DNA of 64,000 nt, from the NCBI GenBank assembly GCA_023213315.1, contig JAKCPI010007792.1, positions 62,001-126,000 of the forward strand, read 5' to 3'. Below, one piece after another: positions 62,873 through 64,000 of this stretch; the stretch's first letter is position 1, and each line of letters opens with the position of its first letter. The notes beneath the pieces are model-generated. The model searched no databases and had not been told where the DNA came from. It worked only from the letters and a program-made list of their open reading frames with translations. Origin of the DNA: Euborellia annulipes. Its lineage: Eukaryota; Arthropoda; Insecta; Dermaptera; Anisolabididae. A program made the translations under genes and the position numbers.

Positions 62873-63984
62873 TGATCGGACACATATTCGATTTGAATAT
62901 CATTTTCGTTATTTTGATGAACCACTTGAGCCACAGTGGCCGGTCGTTCCCGATCATCGCGAATGGGATGTTGATTCATGATGGGGACGGCATTTCTATC
63001 CCCCCTTGAATGATCTCGCGGTTGGTTATTAATGGGTTGCCAATTATAATTTTGAGGGTAGTTTTGTTGACGTTGTTGGTTACGTCCCGAATTATAATAA
63101 TTGTTGTTATAATTAGAAAAATTAGGGTGATCATTTCGGTGGAATCGCCGATCTTGTTCATCCATTCTTTCAAGAACTTGCCTGATTTCGGTGTATGTTC
63201 GGGGGCAAGAGCATAAATATCTCTGTGTTTCATAATCAAACATGTTGATTATTGTTGAACACACACTAGCTTCGGGCAAGGGTATATCTAAACATTTTAC
63301 CCACCGACATATAGATTCAAAATATTCGGTTCTTCCCCTTTTTAAATTTTCATAATTAAAAGAATAAGAATAAAAATAGCTTAAAAAATTAGCCTGTTTA
63401 TGGTGATTCCAAAATTGTTCTAGAAAATTATTTTTAAAAAGTGCAAAATCATTGAATTTTGTTTCGTTTATTTTATACCATCTCAAAGCCTCGCCGTCTA
63501 GGCAATAAACAAATCCATCTATATATAACGACTGATTTAATTTATGCCTTTGCATAAGACGAGAATATTCATTGATTATTTCTTTCGGGTTTGGCCCTAA
63601 AATGTTTAAAAAACCAGTGTATTTTTGTCGATGTCCCCAAATGTGGGGCACGTCGGTAAATTTTAAATATTCTATCATGGGAGTTTGATTACTATTTTCT
63701 TTTTCTTTTTTTAATAATTCTACAATATTTTCCTTAATTTCTTGTTGGGATTTTTTAATTAAACTTTCGACTTGTGTAAATTTGTGATCGCAATAATCAG
63801 TTAAAAATTCTTCCTTTTTGATTAAATTTTGATTTACTTTATTTATTTCCTCCTCGACATAATTCCTCTCTACCTTCTTTTCTAAAGATTTATCTAATTT
63901 GGCTTCCATTCTATGTATCATATTTGTTAACATTGTTAACGCCGATCCATTCAAACTATCATCTAATACTACCCCTTGTCCCAT
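62860..63984 (-). CDS. gag: Retrotransposon gag polyprotein
   Basis: The only long intact frame in the window: 374 codons from the first ATG (63984, context GAAGAAATGG) to TAA at 62862-62860. The frame is still open to the window edge, so the true start may lie outside. Residues ~25-95 are Lys/Glu-rich and probably coiled coil. Residues ~150-275 contain EALRWYKINE, FKNNFLEQFW and YLCSCPRTYTEIRQVLERM, the W...F...F.FW pattern of the Retrotrans_gag capsid-like domain. The last ~95 residues are Asn/Arg/Gln-rich and basic and could bind RNA; no CCHC zinc knuckle is present. The protease-like frame follows by -1 frameshift. The intact frame suggests a recent insertion compared with the decayed elements elsewhere. 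LTR class (probably Ty3/gypsy-like) is inferred. Confidence 0.8.
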   Translation of the reverse strand: MGQGVVLDDSLNGSALTMLTNMIHRMEAKLDKSLEKKVERNYVEEEINKVNQNLIKKEEFLTDYCDHKFTQVESLIKKSQQEIKENIVELLKKEKENSNQTPMIEYLKFTDVPHIWGHRQKYTGFLNILGPNPKEIINEYSRLMQRHKLNQSLYIDGFVYCLDGEALRWYKINETKFNDFALFKNNFLEQFWNHHKQANFLSYFYSYSFNYENLKRGRTEYFESICRWVKCLDIPLPEASVCSTIINMFDYETQRYLCSCPRTYTEIRQVLERMDEQDRRFHRNDHPNFSNYNNNYYNSGRNQQRQQNYPQNYNWQPINNQPRDHSRGDRNAVPIMNQHPIRDDRERPATVAQVVHQNNENDIQIEYVSDQGNY

Positions 63985-64000
63985 TTCTTCCCCGTATTCA

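Overview
The window looks like AT-rich, gene-poor repeat DNA from a metazoan nuclear genome. The mix of mariner transposons, Jockey-like and RTE-like LINEs, a Penelope-like element and several tRNA- and 5S-derived SINEs suggests an arthropod, possibly a crustacean or chelicerate. No host protein-coding gene could be recognised, and the species call is inference only. Homopolymer runs and microsatellites are everywhere. Most open frames fall inside tandem repeats or low-complexity DNA and are not genes.

Layout: 0-9 kb holds a tRNA-SINE fragment, a dead Jockey-like LINE (1.26-1.79 kb) and four tandem repeats (2.0, 3.3-3.8, 4.9-5.5 and 8.5 kb). 8.8-15.5 kb has a nested foldback, a 30-bp minisatellite, two more Jockey-like fragments (10.9 and 14.6 kb) and a ~180-bp satellite invaded by two different SINEs. 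16.2-22.7 kb has a mariner pseudogene, GATC-rich repeats and the 3' part of a Penelope-like element (reverse transcriptase end plus GIY-YIG nuclease) with hammerhead-like RNA motifs on either side. 23.4-31.2 kb has an internally duplicated RTE-like LINE, GC-rich modules, a polyA-tailed SINE with target-site duplication and a tRNA-like pseudogene. 32.4-33.65 kb is a small LTR retrotransposon (LTRs, primer site, gag remnant, polypurine tract) whose 3' LTR carries a SINE that itself carries another SINE. 35-42.7 kb has minisatellites, a rearranged mariner and several palindromic elements. 46.5-52.2 kb has two tRNA-SINEs with clean target-site duplications, a 5S-rRNA-like sequence, palindromes and a LINE RNase H fragment. 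52.8-59.8 kb contains large inverted-repeat elements and a dispersed 32-bp motif that changes orientation near 56 kb. The right end (62.2-64 kb, minus strand) is a retrotransposon gag gene followed by a protease-like frame.

The clearest functional signal is at that right end. The intact gag frame stops just after the slippery heptamer GGGAAAC. The -1 frame then stays open for 218 codons, and a predicted 10-bp stem lies 6 nt downstream: the arrangement of programmed -1 frameshifting for gag-pro expression. A second signal is a recurring CTGAWGATG-hairpin-CGAAAC motif, best preserved at 20232-20294 where a near-complete hammerhead fold can be drawn. Several nested insertions with clean duplications give a relative insertion order.
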